From Hoeflea sp. IMCC20628 (GTDB lineage: Bacteria; Pseudomonadota; Alphaproteobacteria; Rhizobiales; Rhizobiaceae): 64,000 nt of DNA. The stretch lies in the NCBI RefSeq assembly GCF_001011155.1, contig NZ_CP011479.1:2994501-3058500 (forward strand). Reading direction: 5' to 3'. Shown here one piece after another: positions 19,160 to 28,465 of the stretch. The notes below the pieces were generated by a model, which saw only the letters and a list, made by a program, of their open reading frames with translations, was not told the DNA's origin and made no database searches. Each line of letters begins with the position of its first letter. Position 1 is the stretch's first letter. Both the position numbers and the translations under genes were made by a program.

Positions 19160-20275
19160 TCAGCCTGAAGCGCAACCGGACCTTCGCTGAAGGAATTCCG
19201 GGGCATAATTCAGAGCGCGTATGCCGCCACACTCGAAACCCAAGATCAAACTGTCCTTGTCAGGGCTTACAGACGTGAGCTTGCTCTCTCCCTGAATGGC
19301 GGCGCAGGCGCCAATCACCTGACGAACAACAATGCTCCGGCCCCCGCCCAACTCAAACGCAGTCGGAGCGCCCGCGCGGGTGAATTCATTTTCTTTACAG
19401 GAATTCGAATGACCGAGCGGCGAAGCCCGGGCATCCTCGATGCCCAGAACGCCGGTGTGGAGGCCGGACCAAGGCGCATAATTCCGTCCGCCATTGCTCA
19501 TCCACATCATCGTGACAGGCAGATTTTCCGGACATTTGAGAACGATGATCCGGTCTTGCTCCGCCTTACGGCTGACGACGCTCCACCCCAGTGATTGTTC
19601 GGGCGCTTCAACCAGAGTGACAAAATCCTCGTGACTGTCGCCGGGCGGATAGTGCGTCAGGTCGGCAACGCCCCCGCCAGCCAGCGGAAAAGCGGTCAGA
19701 TCGGTCGTCTGGGCAGGATAGGCAAGAAGCGACCTTCCCCGCGATGGATCGGGCTCCAGCGGATCCGCCGGCGTGAGCGCACGCGTCTTGGGCGAAAACG
19801 CAAGGTCGCCGCCATCTTGCATATGCACCATCACATGATGTGCTGCGGAAACGGCCCCTTCGCCGCCGGTGAACCGGTGCTCCTGATAAATGAATGGATG
19901 GCCGGCGATCAACGTGATGATCTTTTCCACCTTGGCACCCATTACGGTACGCTGCAGTTGAAACACGATGGTGGTCCGATCATCATGAGCGTTGGTCTCC
20001 ATGTAATCCCATTCGCTGTTGGCGGGCCAACCATGAGATGGCGCATCCTCGATGTCATTCCGGCCAAACGGCGCACAGAAAAAATCGCCCGACAGGCGCT
20101 GCACATTCGGCGCAGTTCCAACCGGAAACGTGACGGCGGGATCGTCCACCCAGGGCGCGCGATGCAGCGGGGTCAAGATTCGGGCACCGTCACGGATCGT
20201 CAAACCGGCAATATGCCCGACGCTGGCGTCGATGCTCAGCGAGACGGGGTCAGAATCAAAGCTATGAATGGTCAT
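19160..20275 (-). CDS. Aldose-epimerase/mutarotase-like protein
   Basis: 371 aa. The order of segments (an early VGHIAGLTIRDGARILTPLH, then FFCAPFGRNDIEDAPSHGWP, ANSEWDY, and a later MWMSNGGRNYAPWSG) suggests a galactose-mutarotase-like beta-sandwich; HGWPANS resembles the usual HG-x-x-R-x-x-x active-site region with the Arg replaced. I infer a sugar-binding or sugar-epimerising role without a defined substrate. The ATG at 20275 (MTIHSFDSDPV) is taken as start; ribosome site weak. Divergent from the flavoprotein gene with a 169-bp gap. Confidence 0.65.
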   Translation of the reverse strand: MTIHSFDSDPVSLSIDASVGHIAGLTIRDGARILTPLHRAPWVDDPAVTFPVGTAPNVQRLSGDFFCAPFGRNDIEDAPSHGWPANSEWDYMETNAHDDRTTIVFQLQRTVMGAKVEKIITLIAGHPFIYQEHRFTGGEGAVSAAHHVMVHMQDGGDLAFSPKTRALTPADPLEPDPSRGRSLLAYPAQTTDLTAFPLAGGGVADLTHYPPGDSHEDFVTLVEAPEQSLGWSVVSRKAEQDRIIVLKCPENLPVTMMWMSNGGRNYAPWSGLHTGVLGIEDARASPLGHSNSCKENEFTRAGAPTAFELGGGRSIVVRQVIGACAAIQGESKLTSVSPDKDSLILGFECGGIRALNYAPEFLQRRSGCASG

Positions 20276-20444
20276 GGGCAAATCCAACGAGAGCGCGGAC
20301 AACATTCCTACAGGCGGAGCCGCGGCGATGGCAACAGCGGCGATTGGGTTGATATGCGGGGTTTGTTGCGCCCCTCCATTCTGGTATTGCCTGCGGTCTC
20401 AAGGCGGCGGGCGTGATCCGTCCACCCGTTGATCCGGAGCCCAT

Positions 20445-21635
20445 ATGTCAGCAGTGAACAAAACCGATGTGGTGATCCTAGGCGCTGGCGCCGCTGGCAT
20501 GATGTGCGCCATTGAAGCTGCACGACGAGGTAAAAGCGTCACTGTGATTGATCACGCCCGCGCACCAGGCGAGAAAATCCGGATTTCCGGTGGCGGGCGC
20601 TGCAATTTCACCAATATGCACTGCACTCCGGCCAATTTCCTGTCGGCCAACCGGCATTTTGCCATCTCGGCGCTCAAATCCTTCACCCAGCATGATTTCA
20701 TCGACCGGGTGAAAGCCCGCGGCATCGCCTTTCACGAAAAGGCTCTGGGCCAATTGTTCTGTGACGGATCAGCCCGCGAGATCATCGCAATGCTGACCGA
20801 TGACATGCGTGACGCCGGGGTGCGGCTGGAACTGGCGACGGATATTTCCGATGTCAGTCAGTCCGAAGCAGGCTTCGAGACCCGCACCAGCGCAGGGATC
20901 TGGCATTCCACCTCGCTGGTCGTCGCGACCGGCGGCAAATCGATCCCGAAAATGGGCGCCACCGGACTTGGCTATGACATCGCCCGGCAATTCGGACATC
21001 AGATCACTGAGACCCGCGCCGGACTGGTGCCCTTCACTTGGGCTTCCAACATGCATGACAGCTGGGGTGCGCTGTCCGGCGTCTCACTGGATGTCCATGC
21101 GGCCTGCAACGGCGCGGGATTTGACGAAGCCATGCTGTTTACCCATCGCGGGCTGTCCGGCCCGGCCATGCTGCAGGTATCATCCTACTGGCGCGAGGGT
21201 GACGCCGTGGCGATAGATCTCGCACCCCAGATCGATCTGGCCTCCCATTTCAAAGCCGAGCGCAGCGCGCGCCCGAAAACATCAATCTGGACCGCATTGG
21301 CTGACGTTTTGCCCAAGCGGCTGGCCCAACAACTCGGAAGCGAGGCTGGCTCAGCACCATCAAAACTGGCTGACTTGAGCAATGCCGCAATTGAAGAGAT
21401 AGTGGCTGGCATCAGGAATTTTCGCATCGTGCCGGGCGGCACAGAAGGTTATCGCACCGCCGAAGTTACGCTGGGGGGCGTTGAAACGGCTCAGATCAAC
21501 CAGAAAACCATGGAAAGCCAATTGGTACCGGGGCTGCATTTCATTGGCGAAGTGATGGATGTCACCGGCCATCTTGGTGGGCACAATTTTCAATGGGCAT
21601 GGTCTTCCGGTGCTGCCGCAGGACGCAGCGTCTGA
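20445..21635 (+). CDS. BaiN/RdsA-family NAD(P)/FAD-dependent oxidoreductase (HI0933-like)
   Basis: 396 aa, usual size. N-terminal Rossmann motif VVILGAGAAGMMCAIEAARR, then the family hallmark KIRISGGGRCNFTN near 48-61, a central VVATGGKSIPKMGATGLGYD, and the C-terminal FAD motif GEVMDVTGHLGGHNFQWAW. Family members are flavoproteins of mostly unassigned function; BaiN reduces bile-acid intermediates in gut bacteria, which is not expected here. The ATG at 20445 has GGAG upstream. Probably cotranscribed with the following epimerase gene, 37 nt on. Confidence 0.92.
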   Translation: MSAVNKTDVVILGAGAAGMMCAIEAARRGKSVTVIDHARAPGEKIRISGGGRCNFTNMHCTPANFLSANRHFAISALKSFTQHDFIDRVKARGIAFHEKALGQLFCDGSAREIIAMLTDDMRDAGVRLELATDISDVSQSEAGFETRTSAGIWHSTSLVVATGGKSIPKMGATGLGYDIARQFGHQITETRAGLVPFTWASNMHDSWGALSGVSLDVHAACNGAGFDEAMLFTHRGLSGPAMLQVSSYWREGDAVAIDLAPQIDLASHFKAERSARPKTSIWTALADVLPKRLAQQLGSEAGSAPSKLADLSNAAIEEIVAGIRNFRIVPGGTEGYRTAEVTLGGVETAQINQKTMESQLVPGLHFIGEVMDVTGHLGGHNFQWAWSSGAAAGRSV

Positions 21636-21672
21636 GCTTTGGCTCAAGCGAATTCCAAAAGAGGAGATAGCA

Positions 21673-22557
21673 ATGCGTGTATTGTTTACTGGTGGATCCG
21701 GCAAGGCCGGACGGCATGTCGTTCCCTATCTGGTTGATCAGGGTCATCGTGTGGTCAATGTCGATCTGACACCGCTAAATCATCCGGGCGTCGACAATCT
21801 GACCGCCGACATCACCGATTCCGGACAGATGTTCAATGTCATGTCCAGCTACGCCAATTTCGATGAGTTGGAACCCGGAACTGGCGTTCCAAAGTTTGAT
21901 GCGGTGGTCCATTTCGCTGCCGTGCCACGTATTCTCATACGGCCAGACAATGAGACCTTCAGGATCAACACCGTGGGCACCTACAATGTGATCGAAGCGG
22001 CGGTGAAGCTCGGCATCAAGAAGATCATCATCGCCTCGTCGGAAACCACCTATGGGGTCTGTTTCGCCGATGGCGAGGTCAGCCCTGAATCCCTGCCGGT
22101 GGAAGAGGACATGGACGTCAATCCGATGGATTCCTACGGCATGTCGAAGGTCGTCAATGAGCAGACCGCGCGCAGCTTCCAGCGCCGCTCAGGGTTCGAC
22201 ATCTACGCGCTTCGCATCGGCAATGTGATGGAGCCGGATGAGTATGACCGGTTTCCCGGATTCTTCGCCAACCCCGAAGTGCGCCGCCGCAACATTTTCT
22301 GCTACATCGACGCACGCGATCTTGGCCAGATCGTTGATCGGTGCCTGACAACCGACGGGCTGGGATATCAGATCTTCAATGCCGGTAACGACACCAATTC
22401 CGTCGATATACCGACAGCGGAGATTGCTGAGAGGTTCTTTCCCGGCGTTCCCTTCAGCCGCGAGATGGGCGAGCATGAAGCGCTGTATTCAAACCGCAAG
22501 ATCCGCGACATGCTGGGCTTTGCCGAAGAGCATGACTGGCGCAAGCATGTGAAATAA
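21673..22557 (+). CDS. NAD-dependent epimerase/dehydratase (extended SDR)
   Basis: 294 aa. Rossmann motif FTGGSGKAGRHVVPYL at the N-terminus, Ser in IASSETTYG and the catalytic YGMSK near 156. Extended SDRs modify nucleotide sugars or related substrates using NAD(P). The ATG at 21673 has GAGGAG 8 nt upstream; an open frame begins in the preceding gene but lacks similarity. It lies between the flavoprotein and a short-chain dehydrogenase and may share a transcript with both. Substrate unknown. Confidence 0.9.
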   Translation: MRVLFTGGSGKAGRHVVPYLVDQGHRVVNVDLTPLNHPGVDNLTADITDSGQMFNVMSSYANFDELEPGTGVPKFDAVVHFAAVPRILIRPDNETFRINTVGTYNVIEAAVKLGIKKIIIASSETTYGVCFADGEVSPESLPVEEDMDVNPMDSYGMSKVVNEQTARSFQRRSGFDIYALRIGNVMEPDEYDRFPGFFANPEVRRRNIFCYIDARDLGQIVDRCLTTDGLGYQIFNAGNDTNSVDIPTAEIAERFFPGVPFSREMGEHEALYSNRKIRDMLGFAEEHDWRKHVK

Positions 22558-22625
22558 CGGCTGGTGGATTATGGCGCGACACGGCATTCAAGCCTGATCG
22601 TCAGTGTTTGAAAATGGAGGGTGAG

Positions 22626-23324
22626 ATGGCGCGATCAATTGCACTTGTCGTCGGGGTGGGAGACGGATTGTCCGCCTCGGTGGCGCGGCAGCTTCATTCG
22701 GCAGGCCATGAACTGGTGCTTGCCGCCCGCAACACCGGCAAAATCGCCAGCTTGGCCAATCAACTGGGCGCACGCACGGTGGCATGCGATGCGTCCGATC
22801 CGGGAGAGGTCGATGCGTTGATGGCCTCTATTGACGGGCCGCTGCGGGTTTGCGTCTACAATCCGTCTTACCGCCAACGCGGGCCGCTTGTGGATCTCGA
22901 CCCGATCGAAGTGGAGCGTTCAATCAGGGTGACCGCCTTCGGCTCCTTTCTGGTTGGTCAGTCCGCGGCCCGAAAAATGCTCGATCAGGATGAAGAGGCA
23001 GGCGTGCGCGGCACCATTTTGTTTACCGGCGCGTCCGCGGGGGTAAAGGGCTTCCCGCAGTCCGCTCCCTTCGCGATGGGGAAGTTTGCCCAGCGCGGAC
23101 TAGCGCAATCGATGGCCCGCGAACTGCATCCGCAGGGTATCCACGTCGCCTGGATCAACATCGATGGCGCGATCCGCAATCCCGGACGGACAGAACCGTC
23201 CGACAAGCCGCAATCGATGCTTGATCCGGATGAAATTGCCAAAAGCTATATCGCTCTAGTTGAGCAAAACCGCAGCGCATGGTCGGACGAATTGACACTT
23301 AGACCGTGGGTCGAGCACTTCTGA
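22626..23324 (+). CDS. Short-chain dehydrogenase with Phe in place of catalytic Tyr
   Basis: 232 aa SDR fold: N-terminal ALVVGVGDGLSASVARQL (a loosened TGxxxGxG), LAARN, and the structural segment LFTGASAGVKGFPQSAPF. The catalytic YxxxK reads FAMGK, so position 149 is Phe while Lys153 remains, and the usual NNAG is YNPSY. Classical dehydrogenase chemistry needs the Tyr, so this may be a non-catalytic or altered-specificity member. The ATG at 22626 has GGAGG upstream. Confidence 0.87.
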   Translation: MARSIALVVGVGDGLSASVARQLHSAGHELVLAARNTGKIASLANQLGARTVACDASDPGEVDALMASIDGPLRVCVYNPSYRQRGPLVDLDPIEVERSIRVTAFGSFLVGQSAARKMLDQDEEAGVRGTILFTGASAGVKGFPQSAPFAMGKFAQRGLAQSMARELHPQGIHVAWINIDGAIRNPGRTEPSDKPQSMLDPDEIAKSYIALVEQNRSAWSDELTLRPWVEHF

Positions 23325-23479
23325 CCAAGGCTCCGCACGCAAGTTTCAGGCTACCCAACCCGTGCTAATGACTGTTTTAGCCAATTCTTATTGATTGTCG
23401 GCTAATTCTTCTGCCCAACTTGGATCGCGCGGGACAGTGGAAACGCTCTGCAAGCGGTGCGATTTTGTCGGAGACAGAG

Positions 23480-26158
23480 ATGCTGAAGAATGCCATGAAA
23501 TCTCTGGGGCACGGGCATTTCCTCCTGCGCCCGAGCTTTTTGGCTGCAGGCATTGCGCTGGCAGTGACTCTGGCCACAGGCATTTTCGCCGAGCATCAGA
23601 ACCGTGTTGTCTACACTCAAGCCCTCCGCGCCGACGTAAGCGAGCAGCTCAGTCTGATCCGAGCAAAGCTAGAAGGCAACATCAGCAGCAACATCCAGTT
23701 GGCCCGCGGGCTGGTGTCTGTCATTGCCAGCCAACCCGACATGGATCAACGGCAATTCAGCAAGATCGCCTCAGGGCTTGTTGGCGATCACTCACAATTG
23801 CGCAGCGTTGCCGGAGCACCTGGTCTGGTGATCAGCCTGATGTATCCGGTCGAGGGCAACGAGAAAGCTATCGGACTGGATTACCGGACAAACGAAGCGC
23901 AACGCGAGGCAGCGATGCGCGCAGTCGACTCCGAAAAACTGGTGCTGGCAGGCCCTGTGAAGCTGCTGCAGGGCGGAGAAGGCTTTATCGGCCGGTTCCC
24001 GGTTTTCATCGACGATGGCGACGGCGCCAAACATTTGTGGGGTCTCGTATCGGCAGTCGTTGATGTGGACCGGCTTTATGCCGCGAGCGGGCTTTTTTCG
24101 TTAAACATGCCGATCGAGATTTCAATTTCCGGAAAGGACGAAACCGGAAGCGAGGGCCCGGTTTTCTTCGGAAAACCGGGGATTTTTAACAACAATCCGG
24201 TCTTGTCCGAGGTATCGCTGCCAAGCGGCAGCTGGCAGCTTGCCGCAATTCCCGCCGGCGGCTGGTCCCGCACTCCCGACAATGCCTGGACATTCAGAGC
24301 GCTGATTTTGCTCGCCGGATTGCTGGTGGTGACACCCATCTCGATTGCCGGGTACCTCTATGACCAGCGTCGGACAAGCATCCACAGGCTCAAGCGCAAC
24401 CAGATCGACATGCAAAGGCTGTCTCATCGACTGACCCTTGCCTTGAACACTTCGAAAATAGGCGTGTGGGAGTTCAACCCCTCGACTTCCGAACTGACCT
24501 GGGATGAGCGGATGCGGGAGCTCTACACAAATGAGGCAAATCCGGTCAGACTTGGCGGAACTTTGCATGTTGACGACTGGGCACTGAAGCTTCACCCGGA
24601 CGACCGGGCAAAGGCTGAAGCAGAGTTCAAAAAGGTGCTCGTCACCGGTGGCAGCTATACGTCCGAATTCCGTGTGCTCAATTCCAACGGAATCACACGC
24701 TGGATCCGGTCGATTGGCGCGGTCCAGCACGATTTCGACGGTCGCCGCTATATCGTCGGGGTGAACTGGGATGTTTCCGCCGATGTCGAACTCAAGACGC
24801 GGTTGCTGGCCGCCAAGCAGAATGCCGAATTGAGAAACAGTCAACTCGAGGACGCTCGCGCACAGATGGAGCGCAACTCGCTGCATGACAGCCTTACCGG
24901 CTTGCCCAATCGGCGCTTCATCGACGAACGTCTTCTCAACAACAGTGGCGGGCAGACGGTGACAGCCATGCTGCATATCGACCTTGATCGCTTCAAGCAG
25001 ATAAATGACACATTGGGACATGCGGCCGGCGACGCCATGCTGGTTCATGCGGCGTCCGTGCTGAAGTCGAATACACGTATCGGCGACATCATCGCCCGAG
25101 TTGGTGGAGACGAATTTGTCATTGCCACCACGTCGGAAATCAGCGACGCGCAATTGGCCTCTCTCGCGGACCGCATCATCATACAAATGCGCCAGCCGGT
25201 TCCCTATGAAAACCATGAATGCCGGTTCGGGGTCAGCATCGGCATCGCCACGGTTGATCAAAATGACGATCCTTGCGGCAAACGCTTGCTGATAGATGCC
25301 GACATTGCACTCTACCGGGCCAAGAACAACGGTCGCAACCGCTTCGAGTTCTTCACGGCCTCGCTGAAAGCTGAAATCATTCGCACCAAGCGGGTTGCCG
25401 ATGATATCCTTTGCGGCCTCGATCGCATGGAATTCATACCTTTCTTCCAACCGCAGTTCGACGCCAGAACGCTGGATGTCGTGGGTGTCGAGGCACTGGC
25501 GCGGTGGAACCACCCGACCGAAGGCCTGCTTGCACCCGACGCCTTCCTCAAGACCGCAAGCGAGTTGAACGTCGTGCCGATCATTGATCGGTCCATCCTT
25601 GAGCAAACGCTTTGGCAATCGACTCGCTGGAAAGCAGCCGGCATCTCGATCCCGAAGATGTCGGTCAACGTTTCCGCCGGCCGTCTTTTCGAGGCTGATC
25701 TGATCGACAGCCTCGACGGCCTTGCGATCGAAAACGGGACGCTCTCGTTCGAATTGCTCGAATCCATTTTCCTGGATGACCAGAACGAGACAATCGTCGC
25801 CAATATCGAACGACTGAAGGCCATGGGAATCGACATTGAGATCGACGATTTCGGCACAGGTTTTGCGTCAATCGTCAGCCTCATCCAGGTGCGCCCGACG
25901 CGGCTGAAGATCGACCGTCAGCTGATATCGCCGATTGTCGAGTCTGACAGCCAGCGTCGCCTGGTTGCCTCGATTATCGAGATCGGCCAATCACTTGGGA
26001 TCAAGGTGATCGCGGAAGGCGTGGAAACCATGCAACATGCGGCTGTTCTGCGCGACCTGGGCTGCGATACGCTTCAGGGCTTTGCCCTGGCCCGGCCGAT
26101 GTCGTCGGAGGAACTGATGGAATTTGTTCGCGCTGAAAATTGGCGTCAGGTGGCGTAA
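23480..26158 (+). CDS. Membrane CHASE-PAS-GGDEF-EAL cyclic-di-GMP protein
   Basis: 892 aa. Membrane helix (FLAAGIALAVTLATGIFA, ~16-34), CHASE-type periplasmic sensor (~40-270), second helix (ALILLAGLLVVTPISIAGYL), PAS fold (~315-440), GGDEF domain with intact RVGGDEF near 540, and EAL domain with intact VEALARWNHP near 669, DDFGTGF and AEGVET. Both active sites look complete, so it could make and degrade c-di-GMP under control of an external ligand. The ATG at 23480 has GGAG 6 nt upstream. Single-gene unit; converges on proB. Confidence 0.95.
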   Translation: MLKNAMKSLGHGHFLLRPSFLAAGIALAVTLATGIFAEHQNRVVYTQALRADVSEQLSLIRAKLEGNISSNIQLARGLVSVIASQPDMDQRQFSKIASGLVGDHSQLRSVAGAPGLVISLMYPVEGNEKAIGLDYRTNEAQREAAMRAVDSEKLVLAGPVKLLQGGEGFIGRFPVFIDDGDGAKHLWGLVSAVVDVDRLYAASGLFSLNMPIEISISGKDETGSEGPVFFGKPGIFNNNPVLSEVSLPSGSWQLAAIPAGGWSRTPDNAWTFRALILLAGLLVVTPISIAGYLYDQRRTSIHRLKRNQIDMQRLSHRLTLALNTSKIGVWEFNPSTSELTWDERMRELYTNEANPVRLGGTLHVDDWALKLHPDDRAKAEAEFKKVLVTGGSYTSEFRVLNSNGITRWIRSIGAVQHDFDGRRYIVGVNWDVSADVELKTRLLAAKQNAELRNSQLEDARAQMERNSLHDSLTGLPNRRFIDERLLNNSGGQTVTAMLHIDLDRFKQINDTLGHAAGDAMLVHAASVLKSNTRIGDIIARVGGDEFVIATTSEISDAQLASLADRIIIQMRQPVPYENHECRFGVSIGIATVDQNDDPCGKRLLIDADIALYRAKNNGRNRFEFFTASLKAEIIRTKRVADDILCGLDRMEFIPFFQPQFDARTLDVVGVEALARWNHPTEGLLAPDAFLKTASELNVVPIIDRSILEQTLWQSTRWKAAGISIPKMSVNVSAGRLFEADLIDSLDGLAIENGTLSFELLESIFLDDQNETIVANIERLKAMGIDIEIDDFGTGFASIVSLIQVRPTRLKIDRQLISPIVESDSQRRLVASIIEIGQSLGIKVIAEGVETMQHAAVLRDLGCDTLQGFALARPMSSEELMEFVRAENWRQVA

Positions 26159-26217
26159 GGGCAGAGCCTGACATTGCACACTCCACCCCCCTTCCCCTGC
26201 TGGGCAGCAGGCAGAAT

Positions 26218-27378
26218 TTACGCGGGTATGACGATTTTCTGATCGTCATCCAGGGCATCATGCGGGAGATGGTTGTCTTCGAGAACCAGAATATTCTCGG
26301 CGCCGATGATATCACTCTTGGTCTTGTAACCGATCAAATCCATGACAGGCATATCAAGATGGCGCGCCATCAGCATTGTTTCCTCGGAGGAGAAGTTGGT
26401 CAGGCCGCGGGCGACTTCGTCCCCATCTTCGTTGTAGACGTGCAGCACATCGCCCTTGGTGAAATCACCCTGAATTGAAATCACGTCGCTTCGCGTGATT
26501 CCGCAGTTGCCCGCTATCACGGAGGCGGCCACTTCGTTGGAAACGACCAGCGTGCCAGCGACCTGCAACCGGTTGGAGAGCCAGACCTTGAGCGGCGATG
26601 CCGTTTCGCCGGTAACGAGACACCGGGTGTAACGGCGCTCGTTATTGAGGACAGAGGAAACGGGCCGTTCGATGATCCCATCCGCGATGATTGTCTCAAC
26701 ACCTGCATTCTGCGCCATATTGGCGGCCTGCATCTTGGTCAACATACCGCCACTGCCCAAAGCGCTGATGCCTGTGGTCGACTCCAGGTGCTCGCTGACA
26801 TCTTCGATTTCCGCGATGAATACGGCGTCGGGGTCTGATGGATCGCGGTCGAACAGGCCCTCGACGCTGGTCAGAATGACGAGGAGATCGGCCTCGACCA
26901 TCTGAGCTACCTTGGCAGACAGCCGGTCGTTGTCGCCAACCCGCAGGTCGCGTGTCGCGATGGAATCATTTTCATTGATGATCGGCATGATGCCGTTTTC
27001 GAGCAACCGCAGCATGGTGTTCTTGATGTTGAGGAACCTGCGCCGTTCTTCCATGTCCTCGACCGTCACCAGCATTTGGGCGACATCCATGTCATGCTCC
27101 GAGGCAACCTGCCGGTAGGCATTCATCAACAGTGGCTGGCCACAGGCGGCCGCCGCCTGCTTGTCCAGAATACCCGCATCCTCGGGTCGCTTGCCGATCA
27201 TGTTCAACCCCAGCGCCACCGATCCCGATGAGGTCAGAATAATGTCGTGTCCTTCTTTCTGCAGCTGCGCCAGGTCGCTCAGCAGACCGTTCATGAAGGC
27301 ATAGCGCAGGGTCAGTTTATCGCTGTTGGCCAGCAGGCTGGATCCGATCTTGACGACGATCTTCTTTTTCTTCAGCAA
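26218..27378 (-). CDS. proB: Glutamate 5-kinase with PUA domain
   Basis: 386 aa. An amino-acid-kinase domain (VVKIGSSLLANSD; LTSSGSVALGLN; GIMPIINENDSI; DNDRLSAKVAQMV) is followed by a C-terminal PUA domain from about 290 (CGITRSDVISIQGDFTKGDVLHVY). It phosphorylates glutamate in the first step of proline synthesis. The basic start MLKKKKIVVKIG is unlike the commonest alphaproteobacterial ProB, and there is no obg neighbour, so this may be a second or laterally acquired copy. Divergent from proC; about 270 bp between them. Confidence 0.93.
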   Translation of the reverse strand: MLKKKKIVVKIGSSLLANSDKLTLRYAFMNGLLSDLAQLQKEGHDIILTSSGSVALGLNMIGKRPEDAGILDKQAAAACGQPLLMNAYRQVASEHDMDVAQMLVTVEDMEERRRFLNIKNTMLRLLENGIMPIINENDSIATRDLRVGDNDRLSAKVAQMVEADLLVILTSVEGLFDRDPSDPDAVFIAEIEDVSEHLESTTGISALGSGGMLTKMQAANMAQNAGVETIIADGIIERPVSSVLNNERRYTRCLVTGETASPLKVWLSNRLQVAGTLVVSNEVAASVIAGNCGITRSDVISIQGDFTKGDVLHVYNEDGDEVARGLTNFSSEETMLMARHLDMPVMDLIGYKTKSDIIGAENILVLEDNHLPHDALDDDQKIVIPA

Positions 27379-27648
27379 CTCAAGTCTCCGATATCGTTTT
27401 GTTTTTTAAGGCAAAAATGCGAACGGTTTGCGTTTTTCAACGCCAACCTGTAGCACTGCCCTCTTTGATGCATGGGTGCTCTATAGCACGCACACGAGAT
27501 GTGAATGCAAACAGCTCGCCGCTGCGCACCGCCCCAAGAGGTGCGTCACAGGCGCCAGATGACGAAATAAGAGCCGGGGGATTCGACCTGAACGCGCTGC
27601 CTTGCAGCGCGATATCTGACGAGTCCGCCAAAGCAAAGGATGACGAAG

Positions 27649-28428
27649 ATGAACATACTTCTGATTGGATGCGGCAAGATGGGCGGCGCCATGCTGCGCC
27701 AATGGGCCACCAATGACGCCAACAAATTTACCGTCGCCGACCCTGCCGCCACCGGCCTGCCCGACACGGTCACCCACGTGACCGACGCGGCGGACGTGCC
27801 CGTCGGGGCGTTTAATGTGGTGCTGATCGCGATCAAGCCGCAGATGATCGTGGATGTCCTGCCAAACTACGCCCATGCGCTCAAACCGGGCGGTTGCTTC
27901 GTCTCGATTGCCGCCGGCTGCAGTGTCGCCACCGTTGCAAAGGCTGTGGGCGACGTGGCGATCATCCGTCTCATGCCCAATCTGGCCGCGATGGTCGGAC
28001 TTGGCGTTTCCGGGCTTTATGCCAACAGCGCCTGTACCGAACGGCAGATAGCGGACGTGACCGCGCTGATCGCCGAGACAGGAAGCTGTGTGCGGCTGGC
28101 AAGCGAGGACGAGATCGACCGCCTGACCGCCGTCAGCGGCAGCGGTCCGGGCTATGTTTTCGAGCTGATGCGCAGCTATGTCGAAGCAGCCCAATCCGTG
28201 GGCTTTGATCAGGCAACATCGCGGACCCTGGTTTTTGATACCATCTGCGGCGCGGTTGAAACGGCACGCCAGTCGGACGCCACGCTCGAAGAGCTGCGCG
28301 ATTCCGTGACCAGCAAGAACGGCACCACGCAGGCCGGACTGGCTGAATTGATGCGCGATGGTCAGCTTCACCAGCTGTTTGAAAACACCGTGCAGGCCGC
28401 CTATCGCCGCGCTGCCGAACTGAAATAG
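27649..28428 (+). CDS. proC: Pyrroline-5-carboxylate reductase
   Basis: 259 aa. N-terminal NAD(P) motif MNILLIGCGKMGGAMLRQW, then IKPQMIVDVLP and the C-terminal substrate-site region AVSGSGPGYVFELMRSYVEA with SVTSKNGTTQAGL. It reduces pyrroline-5-carboxylate to proline, the last step of synthesis. The ATG at 27649 has AAGGA 8 nt upstream, whereas the ATG at 27640 overlaps that site. It is followed by proA after 37 nt; proB is on the opposite strand, so the whole proline route is grouped here. Confidence 0.95.
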   Translation: MNILLIGCGKMGGAMLRQWATNDANKFTVADPAATGLPDTVTHVTDAADVPVGAFNVVLIAIKPQMIVDVLPNYAHALKPGGCFVSIAAGCSVATVAKAVGDVAIIRLMPNLAAMVGLGVSGLYANSACTERQIADVTALIAETGSCVRLASEDEIDRLTAVSGSGPGYVFELMRSYVEAAQSVGFDQATSRTLVFDTICGAVETARQSDATLEELRDSVTSKNGTTQAGLAELMRDGQLHQLFENTVQAAYRRAAELK

Positions 28429-28465
28429 ATAGCGGCGTTTCGACCGCCGCCCTGGAGACACTGGA

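Noticed and set aside
24122-25618. A 498-codon minus-strand frame
   Set aside because: Antisense to the GGDEF-EAL gene, whose motifs are intact; typical high-GC shadow frame.
26196-26211. cctgctg-gg-cagcagg stem between the convergent GGDEF-EAL and proB genes
   Set aside because: Two-base loop and no T-tract; too weak to call a terminator.
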